This document shows positions 19,054 through 26,913 of a DNA stretch of 64,000 nt, in pieces. The DNA comes from Methylocystis sp. H62 (GTDB lineage Bacteria; Pseudomonadota; Alphaproteobacteria; Rhizobiales; Beijerinckiaceae). Position numbers and translations under genes: made by a program. The first letter of the stretch is position 1. Every line of letters begins with the position of its first letter. The stretch spans positions 62,001 through 126,000 of the forward strand of contig NZ_JADNQZ010000052.1 of NCBI RefSeq assembly GCF_015709515.1. Reading direction: 5' to 3'. The notes under the pieces were generated by a model, which made no database searches, was not told the origin of the DNA, and was given only the letters and a program-made list of their open reading frames with translations.

Positions 19054-20124
19054 CTAGCCGGCTTCGGCTTGAGCGAGCCGATCAAAGATCCCCAGCACCA
19101 GCGCGCGCTTGTCGAAGTTGAACACCTCGGTTTCCCTGGCGGCGTCGCGAATGGCGTCCCAGGCGCTTGCGTAGCGGGCGAGTCTCGAAGGCGCGGCGCC
19201 GGTCTGCGCGAGCGCGCGGACGCGGGAGTCGAGATGGCGCTGCGTCGCGCGCATGAAGGTCTCATAGGCCGCTTCATTGTCGCGGCCGGTAAGCTTGTCG
19301 GCCAGCATATGCGCGCCGAGCCAATCGATCTGCGGCAACCTGTCGAAAAGCCGGCGCACGGCGGCGTCGAAGGCGACGCCGTCATCGCCGAGCAGCCGCA
19401 GCGCCTCGCGCACAGAGCCCTCGGCGCGCGCCGCGGCCACGAGCAGGTCCGCTTCAGGCGCCTGCGACCAGGGGGACCCAAGATTTTTCACGGCGGCGAT
19501 CGTGTCTTCCGGCGACAATGCGCCGAGCATCAGCCTGCGACAGCGCGAACGGATCGTCGGCAGCATGCGGCCCGGCTGATGCGCAACGAGCAGAAACAGC
19601 GAGCGCTGCGGGGGCTCCTCAATGAGCTTTAAAAGCGCGTTGGCGCTGGCGCGATTAAGATCGTCGGCGCAGTCGACGATGGCGATCCGCCAGCCGCCGG
19701 TTCCTGACGCCTGATGGAAGGCCTGAATAACCTTGCGCACGTCCTCGATGCGAATTTCGGTGAAGTGCTTTTTGGTCTTGTCGTTCCAGGCGCGACGCAG
19801 CAGAAAAATATCGGCGAGCGCCATTGAGGCGATCCGACGCGCCGCTGGATGGTCCGCCGGCACGGCAAGGCTCTCGGCGGACTGAACCGCCGCTGCGGCG
19901 GGTTCGGGATGCGCCATGAGAAATCGCGCCAGGCGCCAGGCGAGCGTCGCCTTGCCGACGCCTTCGGGCCCGCCGATGATCCACGCCTGCGCCATCTTGT
20001 TGCGGCGGTAGGCGTCGAGGAATTCATGCTCCGCCGCGGCATGACCGAAAAGCGCCAGGGTCTGCCGCGGATGCGGGGCGTCGTCGTAGCGATCGCTTTC
20101 CGGGTTCCCCTCGTCGCGGCTCAT
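19054..20124 (-). CDS. holB: DNA polymerase III subunit delta'
   Basis: Delta' is the clamp-loader stator of the replicative polymerase. The 356-residue protein has a P-loop (GGPEGVGKATLAWRLARFL, about 51-69), TGGWRIAIVDCADDLNRASANALLKLIEEPP and the sensor 1-like LVAHQPGRMLPTIRSRCRRL. These match delta'/tau-type AAA+ proteins. Its start overlaps the tmk stop by 4 bases, so dac, tmk and holB form a coupled operon. In many related genomes metG and tatD follow holB; here a repeat element and a convergent gene follow instead. Confidence 0.94.
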   Translation of the reverse strand: MSRDEGNPESDRYDDAPHPRQTLALFGHAAAEHEFLDAYRRNKMAQAWIIGGPEGVGKATLAWRLARFLMAHPEPAAAAVQSAESLAVPADHPAARRIASMALADIFLLRRAWNDKTKKHFTEIRIEDVRKVIQAFHQASGTGGWRIAIVDCADDLNRASANALLKLIEEPPQRSLFLLVAHQPGRMLPTIRSRCRRLMLGALSPEDTIAAVKNLGSPWSQAPEADLLVAAARAEGSVREALRLLGDDGVAFDAAVRRLFDRLPQIDWLGAHMLADKLTGRDNEAAYETFMRATQRHLDSRVRALAQTGAAPSRLARYASAWDAIRDAARETEVFNFDKRALVLGIFDRLAQAEAG

Positions 20125-20795
20125 TGCGCGGCTTGTGCGGCGTGCGCCAGGAAGCGGTCGTGAACGAGCCGCTGCACCGCGCGCGCGACGTCGTCGATGG
20201 ACATGCCGGCGTCAATTACGCAGCAGCGTTCCGGCTCGCTCTCGGCGATGTCGAGGAAGGCCTGTCGCAGCTCCTCGTGAAAGGACGGCGCTTCGCTTTC
20301 GAAACGATCGATCGCTTCGCCATGCCGCCGCGACGCCGCCCGCGTGAGGCCTTCTTGCGCCGGAAGATCGAGCATGATCGTCAGATCCGGCCGCCTATCG
20401 CCGACCGCCGCTCTTTCCAGCAGCGCCAGAGTCTTGGCGTCGACGCCGCCGCGCGCGCCCTGATAGGCGCGGGTCGAATCGGCGAAGCGGTCGCACAGCA
20501 CCCATGCGCCGCGCTTCATGGCGGGCGCGATCAGCGTCTCGACATGATCGGCGCGCGCCGCCGAGAACAGCGCCGCCTCGGCGAGCGGACCAAGCGGCGC
20601 GGCGCGTCCCGAGAGCAGGAAGGCGCGCAGCTTCTCGGCCTTTGGCGTGCCGCCGGGCTCGCGCGTCGTCACCACCTCGAAGCCGCAATCGCGCAAATGC
20701 TCGGCGAGCCGCGCAAGCTGCGTCGACTTGCCGACGCCCTCGCCGCCTTCGAAGGTGATGAAGCGGCCTTTTTCGGGCGTCGCTTGGAAGGTCAT
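20121..20795 (-). CDS. tmk: Thymidylate kinase
   Basis: Tmk converts dTMP to dTDP with ATP. The 224-residue protein has a P-loop (FEGGEGVGKSTQ), the DRX-type motif CDRFADSTRAYQGARGGVD and a LID region with the basic residues RAASRRHGE. Length is normal for bacterial enzymes. It overlaps dac at its start and holB at its end by 4 bases each, so all three are translationally coupled. Confidence 0.96.
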   Translation of the reverse strand: MTFQATPEKGRFITFEGGEGVGKSTQLARLAEHLRDCGFEVVTTREPGGTPKAEKLRAFLLSGRAAPLGPLAEAALFSAARADHVETLIAPAMKRGAWVLCDRFADSTRAYQGARGGVDAKTLALLERAAVGDRRPDLTIMLDLPAQEGLTRAASRRHGEAIDRFESEAPSFHEELRQAFLDIAESEPERCCVIDAGMSIDDVARAVQRLVHDRFLAHAAQAAQ

Positions 20796-21979
20796 TTCTT
20801 CCCGGAGAGTTTCTGGTGAATGGCCGCGGCGGCGGATTCGTAAATAGCGTCGAAGGCGCGCCGCGGCAGCGATCCCTGCTCGACCGATTCCGCAGTTTGC
20901 AGCGGCTGTTCGAGCACGACGGAGTTTCCGCGTTTCACTTCGAGGCGTCCAACCGGTGCGCCCGCCTCGACCGGCGCCAGCACAGGGCCTTCGTAAACGA
21001 TCTTGCCCATCAGCCTCTCATTGGCGCCGCGCGGCAGCAGCACCTTGACGTCTTCCTTGGCGACCAGCTCCACGGAGCCCTGCGTGCCGCCATAGACCTG
21101 CGCCGGGCCGACCGGCTCGCCGGCCTTGAACAGCTCCTTCTCCTCAAAATTCCTGAATCCCCATTGCAGCAATTTGCGCGCTTCTTCGGCCCGCTCCTTC
21201 GCGCTCTTCGCGCCGTAAACGGCGACGATCAGGCGCCGGCCGTCCTGCGTGGCGGAGCCCACCAAGCCGTAGCCGCTGTCTTTATCGATATTACCGGTCT
21301 TCAGACCGTCGGCGCCAATGCTCATCGTCAGCAGCGGATTACGGTTCTGTTGGCGAATCTTGTTCCAGGTGTACTCCTTCTCGCCAAAATAGCGGTAATA
21401 CTCGGGGTAGGTCTTGATCATGTGCGCCGCGAGCTTCGCCATTTCGCGCGCCGTCACCTTTTGATCAGGACCGTCCATGCCCCAGGGATTGCCGAAGCGC
21501 GATTTGACAAGGCCAAGCTCGGCGGCGCGCTTGTTCATCCGCGTCACGAACGACTCTTCGGCCCCTGCGAGGCCTTCAGCGAGCGTAATCGCCGCGTCGT
21601 TGCCGGATTGGATCACCAAGCCCCGGATGAGATCCTCGACCCGCACGCGGCTATTGAGCGCGAGGAACATCGCAGAGCCGCCAGCCGGCGCCCCGCCGGT
21701 GCGCCAGGCGTGCTCGGAAACCGTGAATTCGTCGTCGAGCTTCAGTTTTCCTTCCGCCAAAGCCTGAAAGATCAGCTCCGCCGTCAGAATTTTGACGGTC
21801 GACGCGGGCTTGGCGTAATCGTCCGCGCCCTTCTCGAACAGAACGGTGTTTGTGCCAGCGTCGATCAGGATGGCGTGCGGGACGCTGGTTTGAAAATTTT
21901 GGGCGCGCGACGGCGCTGCGCCAAGCGCCCAAAATGCGAACAGCGTCAGAATAAAGTGCAGCCCGGGAAAATTCGGCAA
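20792..21979 (-). CDS. D-alanyl-D-alanine carboxypeptidase (PBP5/6 family)
   Basis: This low-molecular-weight penicillin-binding protein trims the terminal D-Ala of peptidoglycan stem peptides in the periplasm. The 395-residue protein has a signal peptide (about 1-26, ending SRAQ), the SxxK motif STVK at 60-63, the SxN motif in IQSGNDAAITLAEG and the KTG motif in ADGLKTGNID. The C-terminal domain and amphipathic end (AIYESAAAAIHQKLSGKK) fit membrane attachment. It is the first gene of the dac-tmk-holB run and follows rlpA on the same strand. Confidence 0.95.
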   Translation of the reverse strand: MPNFPGLHFILTLFAFWALGAAPSRAQNFQTSVPHAILIDAGTNTVLFEKGADDYAKPASTVKILTAELIFQALAEGKLKLDDEFTVSEHAWRTGGAPAGGSAMFLALNSRVRVEDLIRGLVIQSGNDAAITLAEGLAGAEESFVTRMNKRAAELGLVKSRFGNPWGMDGPDQKVTAREMAKLAAHMIKTYPEYYRYFGEKEYTWNKIRQQNRNPLLTMSIGADGLKTGNIDKDSGYGLVGSATQDGRRLIVAVYGAKSAKERAEEARKLLQWGFRNFEEKELFKAGEPVGPAQVYGGTQGSVELVAKEDVKVLLPRGANERLMGKIVYEGPVLAPVEAGAPVGRLEVKRGNSVVLEQPLQTAESVEQGSLPRRAFDAIYESAAAAIHQKLSGKK

Positions 21980-22066
21980 GACGCGCTCCCGTCTTTACGC
22001 CGCAGCGCGGCAAGCCGGGAGAAGATGGCGCGCGACGCCGAAAATTGCAATCACGGCGTGGGCCGC

Positions 22067-23077
22067 TCAGTTCGTGCGAACCGAGGAGTTCAGCGCCTGT
22101 CGGATGGCGTTGTGAGCGGAAGCTTGACGGACGCCGAGATGCGCGGGCCGCACTGGCGGCAGCGGCGCCACGACTTTCTTGGCCTTCTGGGTCGAAGCGA
22201 CGGGTTCTTCGTCGATGCTGGCGTGCTCGCGCGAGGGAGGCAGCGGCGCGTCGCTCTCCTGCCTGGCATAGGCCCGCATCTGGTCATCTGACGCCTGCCC
22301 ATTCTCATAGGCGACGCGGGCCGCGAGTTCGGCGACTTCCGCCCTTTCATCATAGCGCGCCATCCGCGCCGGCTGCTCATTCGCCGCCGTCATCACCGGC
22401 GCCGGGGCGTCAATCTGCGCCGGTTGGCCGTCGTCACGCAGGGTCGCAAGGAGTTTTTCGTCGTCGTCTCCCTCGAGATCGGCGCGCCCGACCCAATCCA
22501 CTTTGACCCGCGCCGTGCCGACGCCATGAAAATCGAGCGCTTGCGCCACGCGCTGGGAGACGTCCATCACGCGTCCGCCATGATAGGGTCCGCGATCGTT
22601 GACGCGCACCACGATCGAACGGTCATTGCGCAAATTGGTGACCCGCGCATAGCTGGGAAGCGGCATTGTCGGGTGGGCGGCGGAAATCGACGCCCTGTCG
22701 AATATTTCGCCATTGGCGGTGCGTCGCCCATGGAAATCCGAGCCGTACCAGGAAGCCGTTCCTGTCGCCGTATAGGGCCTCTCGCTCGGATAATAGGTTC
22801 GGCCGGCGATCTTGTAAGGCTTGCCGACCATATAGGCGCCGCCGCCCTTCGGCACTTCTTCGCCCTCGGCGATGACCCGCGGGCTTGGACGCACCCCGTA
22901 ACGCGGGTCGATCTGCCCGAATCCGCCGAGGCTGGCGCTTCTATGCGATCCCGTGGTCGAAGAGCATCCGGCGAGCGCGCCGAGACAGACAAGAGGCAGC
23001 AGTTTGGAAAGGATGATTGAGGAGCGAACCAGCGGACGCGGCGCATGAGCAGCGTTTTTAAAGACGACAAATCGCAT
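22067..23077 (-). CDS. rlpA: RlpA family septal ring lipoprotein / lytic transglycosylase
   Basis: The 336-residue form begins MRFVVFKNAAHAPRPL and has a lipoprotein signal peptide with lipobox LAGC (Cys38). A double-psi beta-barrel domain follows (TGTASWYGSDFHGRRTANGE, then VVRVNDRGPYHGGRVMDVSQ). The C-terminal third is low-complexity and charged; no clear SPOR domain is visible. A ribosome site (AAGGA) lies 8 bases before the ATG at 23077, so the longer frame to 23191 is rejected. RlpA enzymes cleave denuded glycan strands at the septum. It is followed 87 bases later by the D-Ala-D-Ala carboxypeptidase, a common arrangement. Confidence 0.92.
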   Translation of the reverse strand: MRFVVFKNAAHAPRPLVRSSIILSKLLPLVCLGALAGCSSTTGSHRSASLGGFGQIDPRYGVRPSPRVIAEGEEVPKGGGAYMVGKPYKIAGRTYYPSERPYTATGTASWYGSDFHGRRTANGEIFDRASISAAHPTMPLPSYARVTNLRNDRSIVVRVNDRGPYHGGRVMDVSQRVAQALDFHGVGTARVKVDWVGRADLEGDDDEKLLATLRDDGQPAQIDAPAPVMTAANEQPARMARYDERAEVAELAARVAYENGQASDDQMRAYARQESDAPLPPSREHASIDEEPVASTQKAKKVVAPLPPVRPAHLGVRQASAHNAIRQALNSSVRTN

Positions 23078-23355
23078 CCAGACGGTCCTTGCCACCAACT
23101 TCGATCCGCCGCCGACTGCACTGAAGCACGCCCCATAAGCGGCGGCGCTTCCTTCATTTTCGACGCGACATAGATCTGCCGCGCGGCACAACCCGCGGAG
23201 TGTCTCGTTGATGTGTGAAGTTGTCGTTAAACGCAGTTACGCTGGCGTCAGCAGGCGTCGCGAATGAGACCAAAATGCGACACATGCCTTCCAAAAGCGT
23301 ACGTGTGCCGAGATTGAAAGCAGGGTGTGGCCCTGGCGCCACAGTCTGCTCGGCT

Positions 23356-25152
23356 TCATTGAACGCGCGCGAGGTCGACGATTCGCGTCTCGACGCGCTC
23401 GACGCCGCGAAAGACATTGCGTGACAGTTTGGCGGCGACGTGAAGCTGTGCGCCATCTCGCCTCAATAGCGCTTCGCCCAGCGGCGAATGCATGGCGCGA
23501 AAGGCGATGGCGTCGACCGTCGCGCCGTCCCGCGAGCGCAAGCGGGCGCGCACATGATCGGCCCCAACCGTCTGAGCGAACGTGACCTGCTGCTCGGGCA
23601 GGGCAAACAGGGGTTCGGGGTTGCCCTGCCCGAATGGACCGGCCTGCTCCACCCGTCGCAGCAGTTCGAGACAGACTCCTCGTCCGGCGACCGCCGCGTC
23701 GACAACCAGCGCGTCGTCGAGACGCGCGGCTTCGACGGACGCTTCCAACGCCTCATCGAGAAAGGCGCGAAACTCGTCGATCTTGCCCTGGGCCAACGTC
23801 ACGCCGGCCGCCATCGCATGGCCGCCACCCTTGACCGCCAAGCCCATCTCGACGGCGCGCCGCACGGCGGCTCCAAGGTCGACGCCACTTAAACTCCTAC
23901 CTGAACCTGTTCCATATTCTCCATTGAAAGCAATAACAAATGCTGGAATATTAAAGCGTTCCTTTAGCCGTGATGCAATCAGCCCGACGACGCCCGGATG
24001 CCAGTCCGGTCCGTGCACGACGAGACATGACAGCCGATTGGACCCGGCCATTTGCGCTTCCGCCTCGGCCACCGCCTGCTCCAAGATCGACCTCTCGACG
24101 ACCTGTCGTTCGCCATTCAGCCGGTCCAGCTCAAGAGCGATGCGATGCGCTTCCGCGCCGTCGGCGAGGGTGAGAAGCCTGGCGCCGAGGCCAGCGTCGC
24201 CGATCCGGCCGCCGGCGTTAATCCGCGGCCCAAGCGCGAAACCAAGATGATAGGCGCGTGGCGGCCCATCCAGACGGGCGGCGTCCATGAGCGCGGCGAG
24301 CCCCGGACGGGATCGCCCCGCCATCACCATCAGACCCTTGGCGACGAGCGCCCGGTTGAGCCGCGCCAGCGGGGAGACGTCGGCGACTGTCGCCAGCGCG
24401 ACAAGATCGAGCGCGGCGAGAAGATCCGGTTCCGGTCGATCGTCGCTCCACCAGCCGCGCGCGCGCAGCGTCCTCGACAATCCGATGAGGACAAGGAAAA
24501 CCACCCCCGCCGCGCAGAGCGCCCCCTGCCCCGAAAGATCATCGAGCCTGTTGGGATTGACGACCAGCGCGTCGGGCAGGATTTCCGGCGCCTGATGATG
24601 GTCGAGGACGATCACATCGAGGCCAAGCGCGCGCGCGACGGCGAACGCGTCGTGACTTGAGGTCCCGCAGTCGACGGTCGCCAGCAGAGTCGCGCCACGC
24701 GCCGCGAGATCGCGGATCGCCTCGACATTCGGCCCATAGCCCTCGATGATCCGGTCGGGAATATGGAGCAATGGCTCCGGCGCGCCGGCCGCGCGCCAAA
24801 AGTCGATGAGCAACGCGGAGGAGCAGGCGCCGTCGACGTCATAGTCGCCAAAAACGGCGATCTGCTCGAACTTTTCAATCGCGTCCGCGAGCCGGCGCGT
24901 CACGGCGTCCATGTCGCGCAGCGACGAGGGGTCGGGCAGAAGATCGCGCAGCTTGGGATCGAGATAGCCGACGGCGTCGGCGACCGTGACGCCGCGCCCG
25001 GCGATCACACGCGCAAGAAAATCGTCGATGCCATGCGCCTGGGTCAACGCGAGCGCCTGCGCCTCGCCTCTGGCGTCCAAACGCCCGCGCCAACGTCGAC
25101 CGAGCACGGAGCGCTCGACCCCAAGAAAGGCGGGAACCATCGAATCGGACAT
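23356..25152 (-). CDS. recJ: Single-stranded-DNA-specific exonuclease RecJ
   Basis: RecJ degrades single-stranded DNA 5' to 3' in recombination and mismatch repair. The 598-residue form starts MSDSMVPAFLGVERSVLGRRW. It has the DHH phosphoesterase motifs FGDYDVDGACSSALLIDFW, TVDCGTSS and VIVLDHHQAPEILPDALVVNPN, then the DHHA1 domain with VKGGGHAMAAGVTL. A longer frame to 25197 adds 15 residues; the inner ATG is preferred. It is preceded by a 290-base divergent region shared with the tyrosinase cassette. Confidence 0.96.
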   Translation of the reverse strand: MSDSMVPAFLGVERSVLGRRWRGRLDARGEAQALALTQAHGIDDFLARVIAGRGVTVADAVGYLDPKLRDLLPDPSSLRDMDAVTRRLADAIEKFEQIAVFGDYDVDGACSSALLIDFWRAAGAPEPLLHIPDRIIEGYGPNVEAIRDLAARGATLLATVDCGTSSHDAFAVARALGLDVIVLDHHQAPEILPDALVVNPNRLDDLSGQGALCAAGVVFLVLIGLSRTLRARGWWSDDRPEPDLLAALDLVALATVADVSPLARLNRALVAKGLMVMAGRSRPGLAALMDAARLDGPPRAYHLGFALGPRINAGGRIGDAGLGARLLTLADGAEAHRIALELDRLNGERQVVERSILEQAVAEAEAQMAGSNRLSCLVVHGPDWHPGVVGLIASRLKERFNIPAFVIAFNGEYGTGSGRSLSGVDLGAAVRRAVEMGLAVKGGGHAMAAGVTLAQGKIDEFRAFLDEALEASVEAARLDDALVVDAAVAGRGVCLELLRRVEQAGPFGQGNPEPLFALPEQQVTFAQTVGADHVRARLRSRDGATVDAIAFRAMHSPLGEALLRRDGAQLHVAAKLSRNVFRGVERVETRIVDLARVQ

Positions 25153-25274
25153 TGATGCCTCGATCGAGTCGCTAAGCCTCGCCGACAAGCGACGCAAGTT
25201 TTTCCGATCGCGATGAGGGCGGGAGTTTCCAAGTGGCGCAATAATTCATCAATTCTAACGCCTTGGGAATTCAC

Positions 25275-25306
25275 TTGACATCACTGTCCATTGGCCGCGT
25301 CATAAT
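25275..25306 (+). promoter_or_regulatory. Possible promoter of the caddie-tyrosinase cassette
   Basis: A perfect -35 hexamer TTGACA (25275-25280) is followed by CATAAT (25301-25306) with 20 bases between, or TCATAA with 19. The spacing is longer than ideal. It lies in a stretch richer in A+T than its surroundings, 137 bases before the first gene of the cassette. Confidence 0.35.
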
Positions 25307-25442
25307 GCTGGTGAAAAATTTCCAATCCAATCCGTTTTGATGAGGCGAACCTTCGACTGAAGTTTGTAGATTTTTCGGGCACTTGAAGCCTTCGCGCCTA
25401 CAGCTTCGTCGGATTGCATAAAAGGAATTGTGCGGAGGGCTT

Positions 25443-25871
25443 ATGGAGACCAAGAAGCTGGCGACGGGCGCCGCCCCCCGCAAACTCGGCGACTATCTCA
25501 CGCGCGCGCGCGACAAAGCGCCAGCGCATGCGGGTCATGGCGCGGGCGGCGCGCAGTCGGTGCGCGAGGACAATTATCGCGGCCACGAGATCGAAATCGT
25601 CACGACCTACAAGATCCTGGTCGACGGAAAGAAGATCCGCGCGCCGCTCGGCGTCGATGCCTCCGGCCAGGTTCATTGTCATTCATTGCCGAACTACCAG
25701 ACCGCGTCGGCGGTCGACATGGTGCGGGCGCTGATCGACGGCTTTCCCGAGGAGTTCGAGCGAAAGTCGGCGCCGAGCAAGAGCCGCCCTCCTGCAAGCC
25801 ACAAGCGCCGGCCCGCTCCTGCGCGCAAAAGCAGGCCCGCAGTGAAGAAAGGCTCAAAACACGAGCATTGA
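25443..25871 (+). CDS. MelC1-like tyrosinase copper caddie (putative)
   Basis: I recognise this 142-residue protein by its pattern and its neighbour. The core NYRGHEIEI..YKILVDGKKI (45-66) and HCHSLPNYQTASAVDMVRALID (78-99) follow the order of Streptomyces MelC1: Y-x-G-x-x-I, then Y-x-V-x-V-D-G, then a tyrosine segment and a closing helix. Tyr85 would correspond to the MelC1 tyrosine that enters the tyrosinase active site. HCH (78-80) could bind copper. Unlike MelC1 there is no Tat or Sec signal peptide, and the last 35 residues are strongly basic, ending HEH. A good ribosome site (GGAGGG) precedes the ATG; a TTG at 25428 is less likely. The tyrosinase gene follows 35 bases later. A distant relationship is inferred, not proven. 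Confidence 0.6.
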   Translation: METKKLATGAAPRKLGDYLTRARDKAPAHAGHGAGGAQSVREDNYRGHEIEIVTTYKILVDGKKIRAPLGVDASGQVHCHSLPNYQTASAVDMVRALIDGFPEEFERKSAPSKSRPPASHKRRPAPARKSRPAVKKGSKHEH

Positions 25872-25897
25872 TTTTCAGGCGAACATTGATTTTCAGG
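25866..25897 (+). repeat. Tandem duplication before the tyrosinase gene
   Basis: The 14-mer CATTGATTTTCAGG occurs at 25866-25879 and 25884-25897, an 18-base period. The first copy includes the stop codon of the caddie gene. A related ATTGATTTTCA recurs at 26885-26895, just after the tyrosinase stop. The duplication lies immediately upstream of the tyrosinase ribosome site (GGAGAGAG). Confidence 0.7.
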
Positions 25898-25906
25898 AGA
25901 GAGACG

Positions 25907-26872
25907 ATGGCCGTCGTCCGAAGCAATATTTCAACGAATGCAGGGGTTCGCGATCAATATATTGAGGGCGTCAAACTATTGAAAAAAGAGGCGTCCGGCC
26001 GAACGACGGATGAATTCGGCATTCCGGGCGCCGCGCGCTCAGTGAGCACCTACGATCTTTTCGTCATCTGGCACGTCACCGCAATGATGATCGAGACGCC
26101 GCCGGGAAATCCCGCGCAGCGGAACGCGGCGCACCGCGGGCCGATTTTCGCGCCATGGCACCGTGTGATGCTGATGGTTTTCGAACAGAACCTCCAGCGG
26201 GTCCTGGCCGACGCGAATTTTGGTCTGCCCTACTGGGATTGGGCGGAAGACGGCGACCTTCCGCCCCAGGAGCAGAGCGCGGCCACAATCTGGGGCGCGG
26301 ACTGCATGGGCGGCGAAGGAAATCCGGTCGCTAGCGGCCCGTTCGCGTTTCACGCAAACGATCCATCCGCGTTCAGAGTGCGCATCTCCACGAATATCTC
26401 CGGAGAGTTGCGTTCGGTGAACCGCGGCCTCCGGCGGGCCTTTGGCGTGAGCGCCGACGCGCTGCCGAGAACGGCGCATGTGACGAATGCGCTGGCGCTG
26501 TCGCCCTATGATTCGCCCGGTTGGGACGCCGACGCGAACAGCTTCCGTAATCGCATCGAAGGGTGGATGAACGACGACGGCGTTTCCACGACCGCGATGC
26601 ACAATCTCGTCCACGTCTGGATTGGCGGAGAGATGTTGCTTGGCTCCTCGCCCAATGATCCGGTTTTCTTTCTCAATCACTGCAACATTGATCGCCTCTG
26701 GGAGAGTTGGATGTCCCGAAACGGGCGCGTCTACGTTCCCGACATGACGGCGGGCGCGGATCTCAAAGGTCATCGCATCGACGATCCGATCAGCTCGCCG
26801 CTCGGCCTCAGCGCCACGCCGCGGGAGACGCTCGACGTCAGCGCGATCTACGAATACGACGCGCTCATTTGA
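25907..26872 (+). CDS. Tyrosinase (type 3 copper polyphenol oxidase, MelC2-like)
   Basis: Tyrosinase hydroxylates monophenols and oxidises the diphenols to quinones, the first steps of melanin formation. The 321-residue protein carries the six copper-ligand histidines: His56, His76 and His85 for CuA (AAHRGPIFAPWHR) and His232, His236 and His258 for CuB (AMHNLVHVW, FFLNHCNIDRLW). PYWDW (108-112), the DGPF-like SGPFAF and SPNDPVFFLNH also match Streptomyces MelC2 closely. There is no signal peptide and no C-terminal cap domain, as in MelC2. The frame is open further upstream, but the ATG at 25907 has a strong GGAGAG site and the expected N-terminus. It lies between the caddie-like gene and the lipase-like gene on the same strand. 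Confidence 0.93.
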   Translation: MAVVRSNISTNAGVRDQYIEGVKLLKKEASGRTTDEFGIPGAARSVSTYDLFVIWHVTAMMIETPPGNPAQRNAAHRGPIFAPWHRVMLMVFEQNLQRVLADANFGLPYWDWAEDGDLPPQEQSAATIWGADCMGGEGNPVASGPFAFHANDPSAFRVRISTNISGELRSVNRGLRRAFGVSADALPRTAHVTNALALSPYDSPGWDADANSFRNRIEGWMNDDGVSTTAMHNLVHVWIGGEMLLGSSPNDPVFFLNHCNIDRLWESWMSRNGRVYVPDMTAGADLKGHRIDDPISSPLGLSATPRETLDVSAIYEYDALI

Positions 26873-26913
26873 GCGCCAAAGCTTATTGATTTTCAATTGA
26901 ATTCGGATCGGCG

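Noticed and set aside
25430-25906. Caddie-tyrosinase overlap as one fused protein
   Set aside because: The tyrosinase frame is open upstream, but there it is an alternative reading of the caddie gene. A strong ribosome site precedes the ATG at 25907.
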